From Vibrio diabolicus (GTDB lineage Bacteria; Pseudomonadota; Gammaproteobacteria; Enterobacterales; Vibrionaceae), in assembly GCA_001048675.1 (NCBI GenBank), contig CCKK01000018.1, positions 1-64,000 on the forward strand: a DNA stretch of 64,000 bases. The letters are read 5' to 3'. A program made the position numbers and the translations under genes. Position 1 is the stretch's first letter. Each line of letters begins with the position of its first letter. This document shows, in pieces, positions 27,858 to 37,143 of the stretch. Below the pieces are notes generated by a model. It made no database searches, was not told the DNA's origin, and was given only the letters and a program-made list of their open reading frames with translations.

Positions 27858-28250
27858 TTAAGCACACAAAGTGTCGGGTCTGGAAAAGAAGCCACCGACA
27901 ACTCTGACGCCATAATAGATATAAGTCGCTCTGAAGCTAGACATTCCTTTTTCTAAACATGTTTCTCTCAGCAACATATCCGCATGCTTTCGAGCACTTT
28001 GTGGCAACACCTCTTCCCTCATGAGTTGGTAAAGAGAATCATGAACTAAAGAAGCTTTCATAATGTTTTTTGTGTCTAACGCTGGCCCACTCGCTCCATC
28101 CCATGCATAGCCCTTTTTAATCGTTAACACGCCTTGTTTGGACAAACTAAGAAAAGGGCTGTCATACACCTGACTCACTGAAATGCGAGTCTCAATCTTT
28201 TCTTCAGAGTGGAGAGTGTATTTGTACTTCTGACGCTTTTTGTATTTCAT
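27858..28250 (-). CDS. DUF1353 protein
   Basis: 130 aa. It holds the DUF1353 hallmark GYAWDGASGPA followed by SLVHDSLYQLMRE, and a hydrophobic C-terminal stretch near residues 108-122. DUF1353 proteins are common in phages and mobile regions and have no established function. The conserved His-Asp pair hints at metal binding, but this is a guess. It lies between a GNAT and a nucleotidyltransferase gene. Confidence 0.78.
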   Translation of the reverse strand: MKYKKRQKYKYTLHSEEKIETRISVSQVYDSPFLSLSKQGVLTIKKGYAWDGASGPALDTKNIMKASLVHDSLYQLMREEVLPQSARKHADMLLRETCLEKGMSSFRATYIYYGVRVVGGFFSRPDTLCA

Positions 28251-28301
28251 AACCTAACAGCCTAGCTAACTTCAGTGGGAGGAACGGAGATGACTCTCAA
28301 A

Positions 28302-28859
28302 TTAGAGTTTCTCAGAGAGTTTTTTCAAGTAGGACTTAGCAAGCTCATGGTTATCTCTACTCAACCACTTAATACAATCAAAGAGTTCCCAGATCAGGCC
28401 TTGATCACCACTGGTATAAACTGGGAAATCTTCATGCTTTGGCGCAGGTTCATCAGTAACCATGCCCGCAATCACATCAGCTTTATCAAATAAAGTCTTA
28501 AATGGCTTAGAAAGTTTGAAGGGCTCACAGAGATCTAAACAATGAATCTCTGCACTGGTTAGGTCATTAAAAATGTATTTTTTGAAACACGCATTTTCGT
28601 TGTGCTCTCCCTCAAGGCGATAAAAAATGTCTTTATTAGCTTCAAACTGGGTAAAACAAAGCTCTGAGGCTTTATGGAAGTTGTTTTGAGTAAAGACAAC
28701 AACATCAGCGTCCGAAATACGGTCACCTTTTCCTGATGACAATGAACCAAGCAATACCGCAGCAACAACGTCTTTTTCAGAATAAAAGGCATCATAAGCA
28801 GACTCAACCAAGGCCTTTTGTCGTGGTAAATGCTCTAGTTCAAACGCTCCAATTGTCAT
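28302..28859 (-). CDS. nucleotidyltransferase-fold protein (Pol beta superfamily)
   Basis: 185 aa. The active-site pattern GS-x(10)-D-x-D is visible in LLGSLSSGKGDRISDADVVVF (residues about 36-56), as in aminoglycoside/lincosamide nucleotidyltransferases and MNT proteins. A third acidic residue may lie in AEIHCLDLCE. The helical C-terminal third (GLIWELFDCIKWLSRDN) is not a recognised HEPN domain. Drug modification, tRNA or small-molecule adenylation are all possible. Two palindromes lie upstream (28926-28948 and 28972-28983). Confidence 0.7.
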   Translation of the reverse strand: MTIGAFELEHLPRQKALVESAYDAFYSEKDVVAAVLLGSLSSGKGDRISDADVVVFTQNNFHKASELCFTQFEANKDIFYRLEGEHNENACFKKYIFNDLTSAEIHCLDLCEPFKLSKPFKTLFDKADVIAGMVTDEPAPKHEDFPVYTSGDQGLIWELFDCIKWLSRDNHELAKSYLKKLSEKL

Positions 28860-28971
28860 AACTCACTCCGTCGATACGCACTAAAATCAAGTCGAAACGT
28901 AAAGAGTATCATGCGAGCTTTATTATGATTAATCAACGTTAAATCATGGTGTTACTTTAAAATAAAATGAT

Positions 28972-28983
28972 TAATGATCATTA
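28972..28983. promoter_or_regulatory. palindrome upstream of the nucleotidyltransferase gene
   Basis: TAATGATCATTA is a perfect 12-base palindrome about 113 bases upstream of that gene. A second, imperfect one (ATGATTAA...TTAAATCAT) lies at 28926-28948. They may be operator sites; in such AT-rich DNA chance palindromes are also common. Confidence 0.25.
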
Positions 28984-29020
28984 GAAACATCAAATTCTGT
29001 CTCAAACTTAAACTGAAAAA

Positions 29021-29044
29021 AAACGGAGCCGATTGGCTCCGTTT
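29021..29044 (-). terminator. terminator after the TIGR03503 gene
   Basis: Ten-base arms AAACGGAGCC/GGCTCCGTTT around GATT. On the minus strand it is followed by a long T run. Confidence 0.88.
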
Positions 29045-29063
29045 CTAGGTTTATGTGTTACTA

Positions 29064-30314
29064 CTATTTCTTTGGCACTTCTAACTGCATCTCTGGCATG
29101 GCATCGCGCTTCGCTTTAATTTTGCGCCAGACTATCCATGCAATGATCACAATCAGCAGCATTATCACGTTACCCACCGCGATAATAATCATGCTGCGCT
29201 TACGCTCAGCCTCCCGCTCAGCAATAATTTGCTTTTCCATTTCAATACGGCGCTGCTCGGCTAATTCAGCTTCTTTTGCAATTCGAGCGGCTTCTAGATC
29301 AACGTCATCAACTACACTGAAAGTTTGCTCTGGAATAGGAAACACCAGTGGACGTTGCGTCGCAAAATCAGTGGCAAAGATCTCGCCGCGCCATGCGTAT
29401 TTACCAAGCTCAGCGTCGTTATTGAGGTTCAGCGTGGTTCTCATTCCATCTTTAGAAACCTGGCCTTGGCTGTAGCTAACAAAGCCATCGGGTGCATCTT
29501 GTTCCACCGTGACTGCGATTGAGCCTGGCGCGATCATACCTTGCTCGCCACTCACCACCAATTGGTGTGGTTTGTCAGGATTGCGCGCCTGAATAAAAGT
29601 ACGAGAAATTGGGTTCGGATAAACCAAGATGACTTGTTCTTGCGCTCGTAAGAATACGCCATTACCAGAGGTGATTCGCGCACGGTACTTACCGGGCTCA
29701 ACGTCTATTGGTAGTTGGACAGTGAACACACCATCCCCTGCTTTTTCATCCAAGCCGCGGCCATCATCAGCAAACTCACCCACAACCATCGGCACTGGAC
29801 GTGCTTCTTTGATCAACTCATCTTCATTTTCGACAAACTTGGTAAATGTCACGCGTAGATTCACGCGGTCAAGGAAGTCGCGCAGTACAAGAGGTTTGTC
29901 GTCGGAGGTTAGGCGAGCTGTAAACTTAAGCGCTTCCCCATTATATAATCGGTTTGGGAACACATCCGTGCTGAGCTTTAAGTGAGAAATTAAGCGGATG
30001 TTATTTTTAGGAGTGACTTTCCCCACAGCCTGCCATGGGCCTGGCATAGGGTTGTCAACGGAGATAATATCGAGTGAGGCTTCTTGGTACCAACGTACAT
30101 TGTCGTAGGCGTCCCAAGCATAGTACTTTTTACCGTCAGGACGGACTAAAACAACTGGCTGAGAACTTTGCTCACGATAAACTAAAAAAGTGATCTGCTC
30201 GATGGTTGGATCCACTCGAAAGCGATTGTCTAACAAAGACATAGCAGATTCACTCGATGCACTCGAGAGACTACTCCATATCGCTAAAAACGCGACCAAT
30301 AAAGCCCTCAGCAT
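29064..30314 (-). CDS. TIGR03503-family membrane-anchored envelope protein
   Basis: 416 aa. A signal peptide (about 25 residues) is followed by a periplasmic beta-rich region. A charged helix then precedes a transmembrane segment near residue 380 (IIIAVGNVIMLLIVIIAWIVW) and a short basic tail. The domain order and sequence match TIGR03503, uncharacterised in Vibrio and Shewanella. The start at 30314 has AGGAG upstream, which fits better than the ATG at 30335 inside dnaQ. It begins 8 bases after the dnaQ stop, so it is cotranscribed with the polymerase proofreading subunit. Confidence 0.8.
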   Translation of the reverse strand: MLRALLVAFLAIWSSLSSASSESAMSLLDNRFRVDPTIEQITFLVYREQSSQPVVLVRPDGKKYYAWDAYDNVRWYQEASLDIISVDNPMPGPWQAVGKVTPKNNIRLISHLKLSTDVFPNRLYNGEALKFTARLTSDDKPLVLRDFLDRVNLRVTFTKFVENEDELIKEARPVPMVVGEFADDGRGLDEKAGDGVFTVQLPIDVEPGKYRARITSGNGVFLRAQEQVILVYPNPISRTFIQARNPDKPHQLVVSGEQGMIAPGSIAVTVEQDAPDGFVSYSQGQVSKDGMRTTLNLNNDAELGKYAWRGEIFATDFATQRPLVFPIPEQTFSVVDDVDLEAARIAKEAELAEQRRIEMEKQIIAEREAERKRSMIIIAVGNVIMLLIVIIAWIVWRKIKAKRDAMPEMQLEVPKK

Positions 30315-30322
30315 AGCTTCTC

Positions 30323-31045
30323 CTATTGATGCCAAATACAGTCGTTCACCAACTCTAATCTTTTTTGGTGAGCTTCTAGTTCATCGGCACTTGCGCGCAA
30401 AACCTTTAGCGCTTTTCTTCCTTCAATACGGCGAATGGTTTCTACCCCACCCTCTTGTTTATTCGCGTTAAACTCTAGACTCGTTTGACCACCCGTCATA
30501 AAGAGGTAAACGTCGGCTAGAATCTCCGCATCGAGCAAAGCTCCGTGGAGTGTACGGTGCGAGTTATCAATACCGTAGCGTTCACATAAGATATCAAGGT
30601 TGTTTCGCTTGCCAGGGAAGATTTTCTTCGCCATAGCAAGGGTATCTGTCACCTTGCAGTAGTCGTCCGTTTTGCCGATGTTAGGATCGAGCATGCCAAA
30701 CTCGTAATCCATAAAGCCGGTATCGAAGGGCGCATTGTGGGCAACAAGTTCGGCGCCTTTAATAAACTCAAGAAACTCTTGGTGCACGCTCGCGTATTCC
30801 GGCTTATCAACCAAGAATTCATCCGTAATACCGTGAACTTCAACCGCTTCTGGTTGGATTTCACGATCGGGTTTTAAATAGACGTGGAAGTGACGACCAG
30901 TCAGCTTACGGTTGATGATCTCCACGGCACCGATTTCAATAATGCGGTGTCCCATGTAGTGAGGACCACCCTCGCGGTTCATACCTGTGGTTTCGGTATC
31001 GAGAACGACAATGCGGTTATATTCAGAATTGCTGCTGGTATTCAT
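30323..31045 (-). CDS. dnaQ: DNA polymerase III epsilon subunit (proofreading exonuclease)
   Basis: 3'-5' exonuclease of the replicative polymerase. It has 240 aa (E. coli 243). DEDDh motifs are intact: VLDTETTGM (Exo I), AHNAPFDTGFMDYE (Exo II) and HGALLDAEILADVY (Exo III with the general-base His). The C-terminal segment should bind the alpha subunit, DnaE, encoded at 39952-43431. It faces rnhA across 59 bases, the same arrangement as in E. coli. Confidence 0.97.
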   Translation of the reverse strand: MNTSSNSEYNRIVVLDTETTGMNREGGPHYMGHRIIEIGAVEIINRKLTGRHFHVYLKPDREIQPEAVEVHGITDEFLVDKPEYASVHQEFLEFIKGAELVAHNAPFDTGFMDYEFGMLDPNIGKTDDYCKVTDTLAMAKKIFPGKRNNLDILCERYGIDNSHRTLHGALLDAEILADVYLFMTGGQTSLEFNANKQEGGVETIRRIEGRKALKVLRASADELEAHQKRLELVNDCIWHQ

Positions 31046-31104
31046 AAGGTTATGTATGTCAGACTATGCTTTATTAAATGTTTCGGCTAATAGTACCAAA
31101 AAAT

Positions 31105-31569
31105 ATGACCAAACACGTTGAGATTTTCACTGACGGTTCTTGTTTAGGTAACCCAGGACCAGGTGGTTACGGCATTGTATTGCGTTACAAAGACGTAGAA
31201 AAGACGCTTTCCAAAGGCTACACGCTAACCACCAACAACCGCATGGAAATGTTGGCGGCTGTCGTCGCGCTGCAGACGTTAAAACAACCTTGCAAAGTCA
31301 CTTTAACGACTGACAGTCAATATGTGCGCCAAGGTATTACTCAGTGGATCCATAACTGGAAGAAGCGTGGCTGGAAAACAGCGGATAAAAAACCCGTGAA
31401 AAATGCCGATCTATGGCAAGCTCTAGACAAAGAAACTGCACGCCATCAAGTTGAATGGCACTGGGTAAAAGGCCACGCTGGTCATCGTGAGAATGAAATT
31501 TGTGATGAGCTAGCCCGTACCGCCGCAGAAAACCCAACCGAGGAAGATACTGGTTACCAACCCTCTTAA
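31105..31569 (+). CDS. rnhA: ribonuclease HI
   Basis: Degrades RNA in RNA:DNA hybrids. It has 154 aa (E. coli 155). The catalytic acidic set is present: [21 protein letters not shown] (Glu), TTDSQYV (Asp), and the final Asp in [11 protein letters not shown] chose the ATG at 31105 rather than 31078 to match the family N-terminus ([11 protein letters not shown]). It overlaps the end of yafS by four bases, convergently. Given the rnhB frameshift in this window, it may be the strain's only functional RNase H of this pair. Confidence 0.97.
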   Translation: MTKHVEIFTDGSCLGNPGPGGYGIVLRYKDVEKTLSKGYTLTTNNRMEMLAAVVALQTLKQPCKVTLTTDSQYVRQGITQWIHNWKKRGWKTADKKPVKNADLWQALDKETARHQVEWHWVKGHAGHRENEICDELARTAAENPTEEDTGYQPS

Positions 31570-32312
31570 CGAGATTCTTTCCTCATAGTATTGCCCTCTC
31601 GATTCATCACCCCTAGTGGTGTGAGCTTTTTCTTCAAACGCCAATGCGGTTTGATAGGCTTGAGAGGGTATGTTCGTTTCCGTGCCACAATGTAATACAA
31701 ACTCCCTGCAGGTGACGCCCAATCACCGAGACTGTTTTCCAACCATGTCCACATCGTACGGTAACGCTTCATCGGAAACAGCGCGTAACGATCGCAATGA
31801 ATCACTTGATAATTAAGTAACCCTAACCAGTCGTTGATGCGGTTCGACGTAAACATTCGTCCACTCCAAGGCAAATTATGTTTACGCCATGGAAGCAAAC
31901 TCGCTAATCCAGTCAAACTTAGTGGGTTAAATCCAGTGATTATCAAATAACCATCATCCATCATCACTCTATCGACTTCCCGTAGCAAACGGTGTGGATC
32001 GCTTGCATAGTCGAGCTGATGAGCGAGTATCACAACATCAAAGCTTTTTTCCAAAAAGGGCAATTCGTAACCATCTGCAATCACATTATGCAACGGGTTC
32101 TGGATATCTACGTTGACTTGGTGTTGAATGTTACAATTACAGCTGGTTAGCTCACAGCTCAACCCGCCCAGTTTGAGCATATGGTAACCGAAGAGTTTCG
32201 GACACCATTCATCAAGTCGGGTCTGGATTGACTCAAGCACCCACGGACCGTTGTTCATTGCTGACCAAGTCGACGGGTGTGGTATAGTTTTGTTGCTGAG
32301 TGCTGGTTTCAT
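31566..32312 (-). CDS. yafS: SAM-dependent methyltransferase, YafS
   Basis: 248-aa class I methyltransferase. The post-I acidic/aromatic part reads [34 protein letters not shown], followed by [14 protein letters not shown]. The canonical GxGxG loop is weak ([10 protein letters not shown]). It matches E. coli YafS in sequence and location beside gloB and rnhA. The start at 32312 (MKPALSN) matches E. coli MKPARIP, with AGG six bases upstream. Substrate unknown. Only 37 bases separate it from the divergent gloB start. Confidence 0.88.
   Translation of the reverse strand: MKPALSNKTIPHPSTWSAMNNGPWVLESIQTRLDEWCPKLFGYHMLKLGGLSCELTSCNCNIQHQVNVDIQNPLHNVIADGYELPFLEKSFDVVILAHQLDYASDPHRLLREVDRVMMDDGYLIITGFNPLSLTGLASLLPWRKHNLPWSGRMFTSNRINDWLGLLNYQVIHCDRYALFPMKRYRTMWTWLENSLGDWASPAGSLYYIVARKRTYPLKPIKPHWRLKKKLTPLGVMNREGNTMRKESR
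32261..32288 (+). promoter_or_regulatory. gloB promoter inside the yafS coding region
   Basis: CTGACC, 16 bases, TATAGT with a TG two bases upstream. It lies wholly inside the first codons of the divergent yafS gene and about 60 bases before the gloB GTG. Confidence 0.5.
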
Positions 32313-32349
32313 TAACCACCTGACTAAAATGGGTGACGGAGAACGAATC

Positions 32350-33108
32350 GTGTTAGAGATCAAAAGCATACCCGCATTTAATGATAATTACATCTGGCTG
32401 ATACAAAATAGCGATAAGCGTTGCGCAGTCGTTGATCCGGGCGATGCGAAGCCAGTGTTAGAATACTTGCAGGCTAACGAATTAACTTTAGAAGCGATTT
32501 TAATTACGCACCACCACAACGATCACATTGGTGGCGTTCCAGACTTAGTGCGTGCCTTTCCTGAAGTCGCCGTTGTAGGCCCGAAATCTGAGCCAATTCC
32601 AACCCTAACCACCCCCATGGAAGAAGGCGACAAACTGGAGTTATTTGGCGAAATCTTTTTGGTGCTGGGTTTACCAGGCCATACTTTGGGCCATATCGGT
32701 TACGTTGGAGACGGAAAACTGTTTTGCGGTGACGTGCTGTTTTCCGCAGGCTGCGGTCGTATTTTTGAAGGTACGTCAGAGCAAATGTTTGAGTCACTTA
32801 ACAAACTAACGTCTCTACCAGAAGAAACTCAAGTCTTCTGCGCGCATGAATACACCGCGAGTAACGTGGCGTTTGCTTTAGCGGTTGAGCCTGATAATGA
32901 GCAGCTCCGTCAATATCGCGATGATGTAAACCGACTGAGAGCCCTAAACATTCCGACACTTCCAACAACAATACGCAAAGAAAAGTGGATTAATCCGTTC
33001 TTGCGAACCACCAATCCTGACGTGGTTCAATCTGTTGCTAGTCGCATTAAAAATAGCGATCCATGCTCGGTTTTTACGGCTTTGCGTGAGTGGAAGAACG
33101 AATTTTAA
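32350..33108 (+). CDS. gloB: hydroxyacylglutathione hydrolase (glyoxalase II)
   Basis: Hydrolyses S-lactoylglutathione to lactate in methylglyoxal detoxification. It has 252 aa (E. coli 251). The metallo-beta-lactamase motif [10 protein letters not shown], the PGHTLGHI ligand and the [13 protein letters not shown] bridging Asp are intact. The start is GTG at 32350, with GGAG 8 bases upstream; this gives the family N-terminus ([18 protein letters not shown]). Longer ATG forms would run into yafS. Confidence 0.95.
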   Translation: MLEIKSIPAFNDNYIWLIQNSDKRCAVVDPGDAKPVLEYLQANELTLEAILITHHHNDHIGGVPDLVRAFPEVAVVGPKSEPIPTLTTPMEEGDKLELFGEIFLVLGLPGHTLGHIGYVGDGKLFCGDVLFSAGCGRIFEGTSEQMFESLNKLTSLPEETQVFCAHEYTASNVAFALAVEPDNEQLRQYRDDVNRLRALNIPTLPTTIRKEKWINPFLRTTNPDVVQSVASRIKNSDPCSVFTALREWKNEF

Positions 33109-33163
33109 CCATTTTCTGCTTGTAAGTTTGCAAGACCCCAGTATTATCAGGGGCTGATTTTTC

Positions 33164-33186
33164 GAGAAGCGCCACTGGCGCTTCTC
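33164..33186 (+). terminator. hairpin after gloB
   Basis: Ten-base perfect arms GAGAAGCGCC/GGCGCTTCTC around ACT, without a good T run. Probably a weak terminator or 3' end protector. The rest of the 255-base gap to mltD should hold the mltD promoter. Confidence 0.6.
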
Positions 33187-33363
33187 TTACGTTTGGGGTT
33201 GATATAAATCTATTTGAATTTCTCCCCATTGCATAATTTAGAAGCTCTTTGCCTCTATTAATTAGTTAGTGTTTAAAAGATGTCTATTATCTTGCGACTG
33301 CCACGCACATTGTGTTGCGCGACAGGCAGGTGAAGATAAAAAGGCCCTAAATAGGCTGAATCC

Positions 33364-34947
33364 ATGCGTTTGAAGTATACCTGGGCGTTGGCGTTGTTAT
33401 TATCTGGCTGTCAATTGACTCAGTCAGACTCAACGTCTTCTACACCAGAAACCAATAAATCTGAGCAGACTGCAAAACAAAATGCAGCGAAGGCTCAACC
33501 GGGCAACACATCGTCTTTAGCAAAAAAATCAGCTAACGACGCGCCTAAAGTTCTTTCCCCTCAGGAACAAGAAGATGTATGGCAACGTATCGCCATGCAA
33601 CTTGAAATGGATATCCCAAACCATAAGAAAGTGGACTACTACCGTACGTGGTATCTAAAGCACCCGAATCACCTTTACACGGTGTCTAAGCGTGCGACTC
33701 CTTTTCTATACATGATCACAAAACGTATCGAAGAGCGTGGACTTCCAATGGAGCTTGCTTTGCTACCGGTGGTGGAAAGCTCATTCGATGCCTTTGCATA
33801 CTCACACGGTAGTGCAGCTGGATTGTGGCAATTTGTCCCTGGCACCGGAAAGATGATGGGACTAGAGCAAAACTACTGGTATGACGGTCGCCGTGATGTG
33901 GCAGCAGCAACGGATGCCGCACTGGACTACCTTGTACAACTAAACGAGCGTTTTGATGGTAGCTGGGAGCATGCAATTGCTGCTTACAACAGTGGTGGTG
34001 GCCGTGTTTCTAGCGCAATTCGTAAGAATAAAAAGCTCGGTAAACCTATCGATTTCTTCTCATTGGACTTACCAAAAGAGACCAGCAGTTACGTACCTAA
34101 GCTGCTAGCCTTGGCTGACGTCATCGCAAACCAAGACAAGTACGGACTTAATATTCCTGCGATTCCAAACAAACCTGTTCTAACGCTTGTCGATCCGAAA
34201 GAACAGCTTGACCTGGCCATTGCCGCAGATTATGCCGGCATTGGTGTGAAAGAGTTACAAAGTTACAACCCTGCATACAACCAATGGTCAACGGCGCCTG
34301 AAGGCCCACACCAACTTTTGATTCCCGTAGAGAAAAAAGAGACTTTTCTCACCAAGGTGGAAAAAAATCGCGGTAAAGGGATGAAGGTCGCTCGCTACAA
34401 GGTGAAATCTGGTGACTCTTTAAGCGTGCTAGCTAATAAATACGGCACAACCACGAAAGTCATTCGACGTGCCAACGGCCTATCGAATAACAACATTCGT
34501 ATTGGTCAATACCTGTTGATTCCGACATCAACAAAAGACGATGCAAAATACGCATTAACGGCACAAAACCGATTAAACAAGACTCAATCTCGTGCTCGTG
34601 GTCAACTCAAGCTCACCCATGTCGTTCAGTCTGGAGAAAGTTTGTGGTCAATCGCACGTAACAATAAAGTGTCGTATAAATCGTTAGCAAAATGGAATGG
34701 CATGGGCCCTAAAGATCCATTGCGCGTTGGTCAAAAGCTCGTGATTTGGAAGGACTCAGACAAAGGTGCTGTGATCCGTACCGTTTTCTACAACGTTCGC
34801 TCCGGTGACACCATTAGCGGCATTGCAAGCAAGTTCAAAGTAAAAACAAACGACATCGTAAAATGGAACTCGCTACACAAGAAAAAATACTTACAACCAG
34901 GTCAAAAACTTAAGTTGTACGTTGACGTAACGAAGGTAAGTGTATGA
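33364..34947 (+). CDS. mltD: membrane-bound lytic transglycosylase D
   Basis: 527-aa outer-membrane lipoprotein that cleaves peptidoglycan glycan chains. It has lipobox LLSGC (Cys16) and a Ser/Thr/Gln-rich linker. The SLT catalytic domain follows, with the active Glu in PVVESSFDAFAYSHGSAAGL near residue 140. There are three C-terminal LysM domains, starting near residues 345 (YKVKSGDSLSVLANKYG), 420 (HVVQSGESLWSIARNN) and 480 (YNVRSGDTISGIASKF). Three LysM rather than the two of E. coli MltD explains the greater length (E. coli 452). Confidence 0.95.
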   Translation: MRLKYTWALALLLSGCQLTQSDSTSSTPETNKSEQTAKQNAAKAQPGNTSSLAKKSANDAPKVLSPQEQEDVWQRIAMQLEMDIPNHKKVDYYRTWYLKHPNHLYTVSKRATPFLYMITKRIEERGLPMELALLPVVESSFDAFAYSHGSAAGLWQFVPGTGKMMGLEQNYWYDGRRDVAAATDAALDYLVQLNERFDGSWEHAIAAYNSGGGRVSSAIRKNKKLGKPIDFFSLDLPKETSSYVPKLLALADVIANQDKYGLNIPAIPNKPVLTLVDPKEQLDLAIAADYAGIGVKELQSYNPAYNQWSTAPEGPHQLLIPVEKKETFLTKVEKNRGKGMKVARYKVKSGDSLSVLANKYGTTTKVIRRANGLSNNNIRIGQYLLIPTSTKDDAKYALTAQNRLNKTQSRARGQLKLTHVVQSGESLWSIARNNKVSYKSLAKWNGMGPKDPLRVGQKLVIWKDSDKGAVIRTVFYNVRSGDTISGIASKFKVKTNDIVKWNSLHKKKYLQPGQKLKLYVDVTKVSV

Positions 34948-35630
34948 ACCCATCAGGCAACCCACTTGTGATGCTGTTGGACATTTTTCGTTCTCCAACA
35001 TCTTGCTTTCTAGCGCTTTACCAACGCGGCGGATGGGGATGGCAACCGTTCATCTTCTTGATGCTTAGTCCGTTTTTATTCTGGGGCGCTTACTTTTCGA
35101 ATGTCGATTTCACGTGGCTTAGTGACCAACTAGCCGCGCAGTTTCAACAAATCGACCCAAAGCAGATTGAGCTATTAGAGCCAAACACGCTAATGGCAAG
35201 TGCGATCATCAATGATGTATTCAACCGCTTTGCCACCTTACTGTTGCTTGCGCTTTGGTTCTTTCTTGCAACGAAGGCAAGCAAGCAACAATATGGTTAC
35301 TGGAAGTGGTTTGCCGCGTCGTGTGCAATCTTATTCCCAGCAGTATTGGGCGATATCGCAAGCTACGCGAGTCTGTTACTCAAGCATGGTCAGGTGATGA
35401 CTTACGCAGCAGATTTAAACAGCCTCAATGGTCTATTAAAACTGCCGCTTACCAGCGAGTGGTCGCATTTTGCCAGCTCACTACCACTACTGCTGCCTTG
35501 GTATATTGTATTGGGCTACGGTGTTGTGCTTACTTGGACTGAGTTTGAACGTGGGCAAGCCTTGGTGATTGCAAGCCTGCCATGGGTATTCTTCTACGTT
35601 ATTTGGGCGCTTTATATTGTAGTGACCTAA
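34944..35630 (+). CDS. YIP1-family inner-membrane protein
   Basis: 228 aa with about five transmembrane helices (near residues 33-53, 88-108, 120-145, 175-197 and 205-226). The pattern fits the YIP1 domain family. The start overlaps the mltD stop by four bases (ATGA), so the two are translationally coupled and a role near the cell wall is a fair guess. Function unknown. Its stop is one base from the stop of the convergent yafD. Confidence 0.75.
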   Translation: MNPSGNPLVMLLDIFRSPTSCFLALYQRGGWGWQPFIFLMLSPFLFWGAYFSNVDFTWLSDQLAAQFQQIDPKQIELLEPNTLMASAIINDVFNRFATLLLLALWFFLATKASKQQYGYWKWFAASCAILFPAVLGDIASYASLLLKHGQVMTYAADLNSLNGLLKLPLTSEWSHFASSLPLLLPWYIVLGYGVVLTWTEFERGQALVIASLPWVFFYVIWALYIVVT

Positions 35631-35631
35631 G

Positions 35632-36477
35632 CTAGTCATCTAACGTAAATGACAGTAACAATGGGTTATGATCGGAAGCGTCGCTCTGCGGCGCTTTCGC
35701 GTATTTGAGGGTCAGCCTTCGGTAAAATACGTGATCCAACGGTAATCCCGTTATAAATTGGACTCGATGATCAGGCGAGAACGTCACTTCTTGCAAGTCC
35801 GCGGCTTTTAAGGCCTGTCGCATCGCATTAACACGAGATTCACTCCAACTATTGAAGTCTCCAGCGAATAGGATCGGCCCTGTATGATGCTTTAAAAGCA
35901 TTTCAAGAGCCGTTAACTGAGAGACATACTCTTGCGTGCCAACCGTGAAGTTAATTGCATGTACATTCACCACAGCGAGTCTCTCGCCATTGCTTAATTG
36001 ATATTGGCTGTATAGTGCAGACTTGGGTAAACGCAGCCAAGGCTCTTTAGACGTATAAGCACAGGCTTTTTCTGGTTGCCCTTGAGCGATACTAATCACA
36101 CCCGCACCGCTGCCCAGCGCCTTAAAGGCACTCACTTGGTTGCTGACCCAGTTGCCATCCACCAACCATTGCTTAAAAGATGGTGTCATGCTGGCTTCTT
36201 GCAATAACAGCAGCTGCTTATCAGCAGAGAATTCATTGAGTGCGCTTTGCCAATTATTCCGGTTCTGTTTGTAGATATTCCAGACAAGTACATTGATTTC
36301 ACCGCCCTGATCCAGAGCTTTTGAGCCGCTAAATTCGATACACCTAATATCCTGCGTCAGCTCTGAACCTGTTTGAGTAATGATTTGCGGCTGATCTGGT
36401 ACGGTGAAAATAACCTGGAAGCCGACCAATACCGCCATAATAAGAAAAGCTAACGCCAGAAAAAAACGCTTAAACAT
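35632..36477 (-). CDS. yafD: endonuclease/exonuclease/phosphatase-family protein, YafD
   Basis: 281 aa. An N-terminal membrane helix (residues 5-23) is followed by an EEP-fold domain with LLLQEASM (metal-binding Glu), VNVHAINF, FAGDFNSW and SDHNPLLL (catalytic Asp-His). The fold cleaves phosphodiesters, but with the membrane anchor the natural substrate (nucleic acid or lipid) is not clear. It matches E. coli YafD, which also lies close to mltD. Confidence 0.85.
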   Translation of the reverse strand: MFKRFFLALAFLIMAVLVGFQVIFTVPDQPQIITQTGSELTQDIRCIEFSGSKALDQGGEINVLVWNIYKQNRNNWQSALNEFSADKQLLLLQEASMTPSFKQWLVDGNWVSNQVSAFKALGSGAGVISIAQGQPEKACAYTSKEPWLRLPKSALYSQYQLSNGERLAVVNVHAINFTVGTQEYVSQLTALEMLLKHHTGPILFAGDFNSWSESRVNAMRQALKAADLQEVTFSPDHRVQFITGLPLDHVFYRRLTLKYAKAPQSDASDHNPLLLSFTLDD

Positions 36478-36556
36478 ACGACAAACCTGAATATACGCAC
36501 CCTAAAACTGGAACAACCAACCTCGGGTTATTTGATTTCACTGAAAGTAAAAAACA

Positions 36557-36582
36557 AAAAAGGAGCCACTTGGCTCCCTTTT
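36557..36582 (-). terminator. terminator after glnB
   Basis: AAAAGGAGCCA/TGGCTCC-CTTTT with one bulge. On the minus strand it is followed by TTTTTTGTTTTTT. Confidence 0.82.
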
Positions 36583-36616
36583 AGCATAATAAATACGAGA
36601 CAGGTAACAAGAAACC

Positions 36617-36964
<348 letters not shown>

Positions 36965-37143
36965 TTAAGCTTCAATCGATTGCGCTTATTATCGTTTAGC
37001 GTTTCGCAACATTCAATGTTTGTCTCTGATCCACCAGCGAAAATCCAGATAGAGCAAATTAACATGGCGAATATCGTGAGTTGATAAAACCCCGATGAGG
37101 ACTGCTCAATGCCCAATCGTCCAAGCTTTTTTCAGACTCGCGT

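Noticed and set aside
36973..36982. PurR-like CAATCGATTG palindrome upstream of glnB
   Set aside because: Only about 9 of 12 core positions match; E. coli glnB has a PurR site, but this one is too weak to call.
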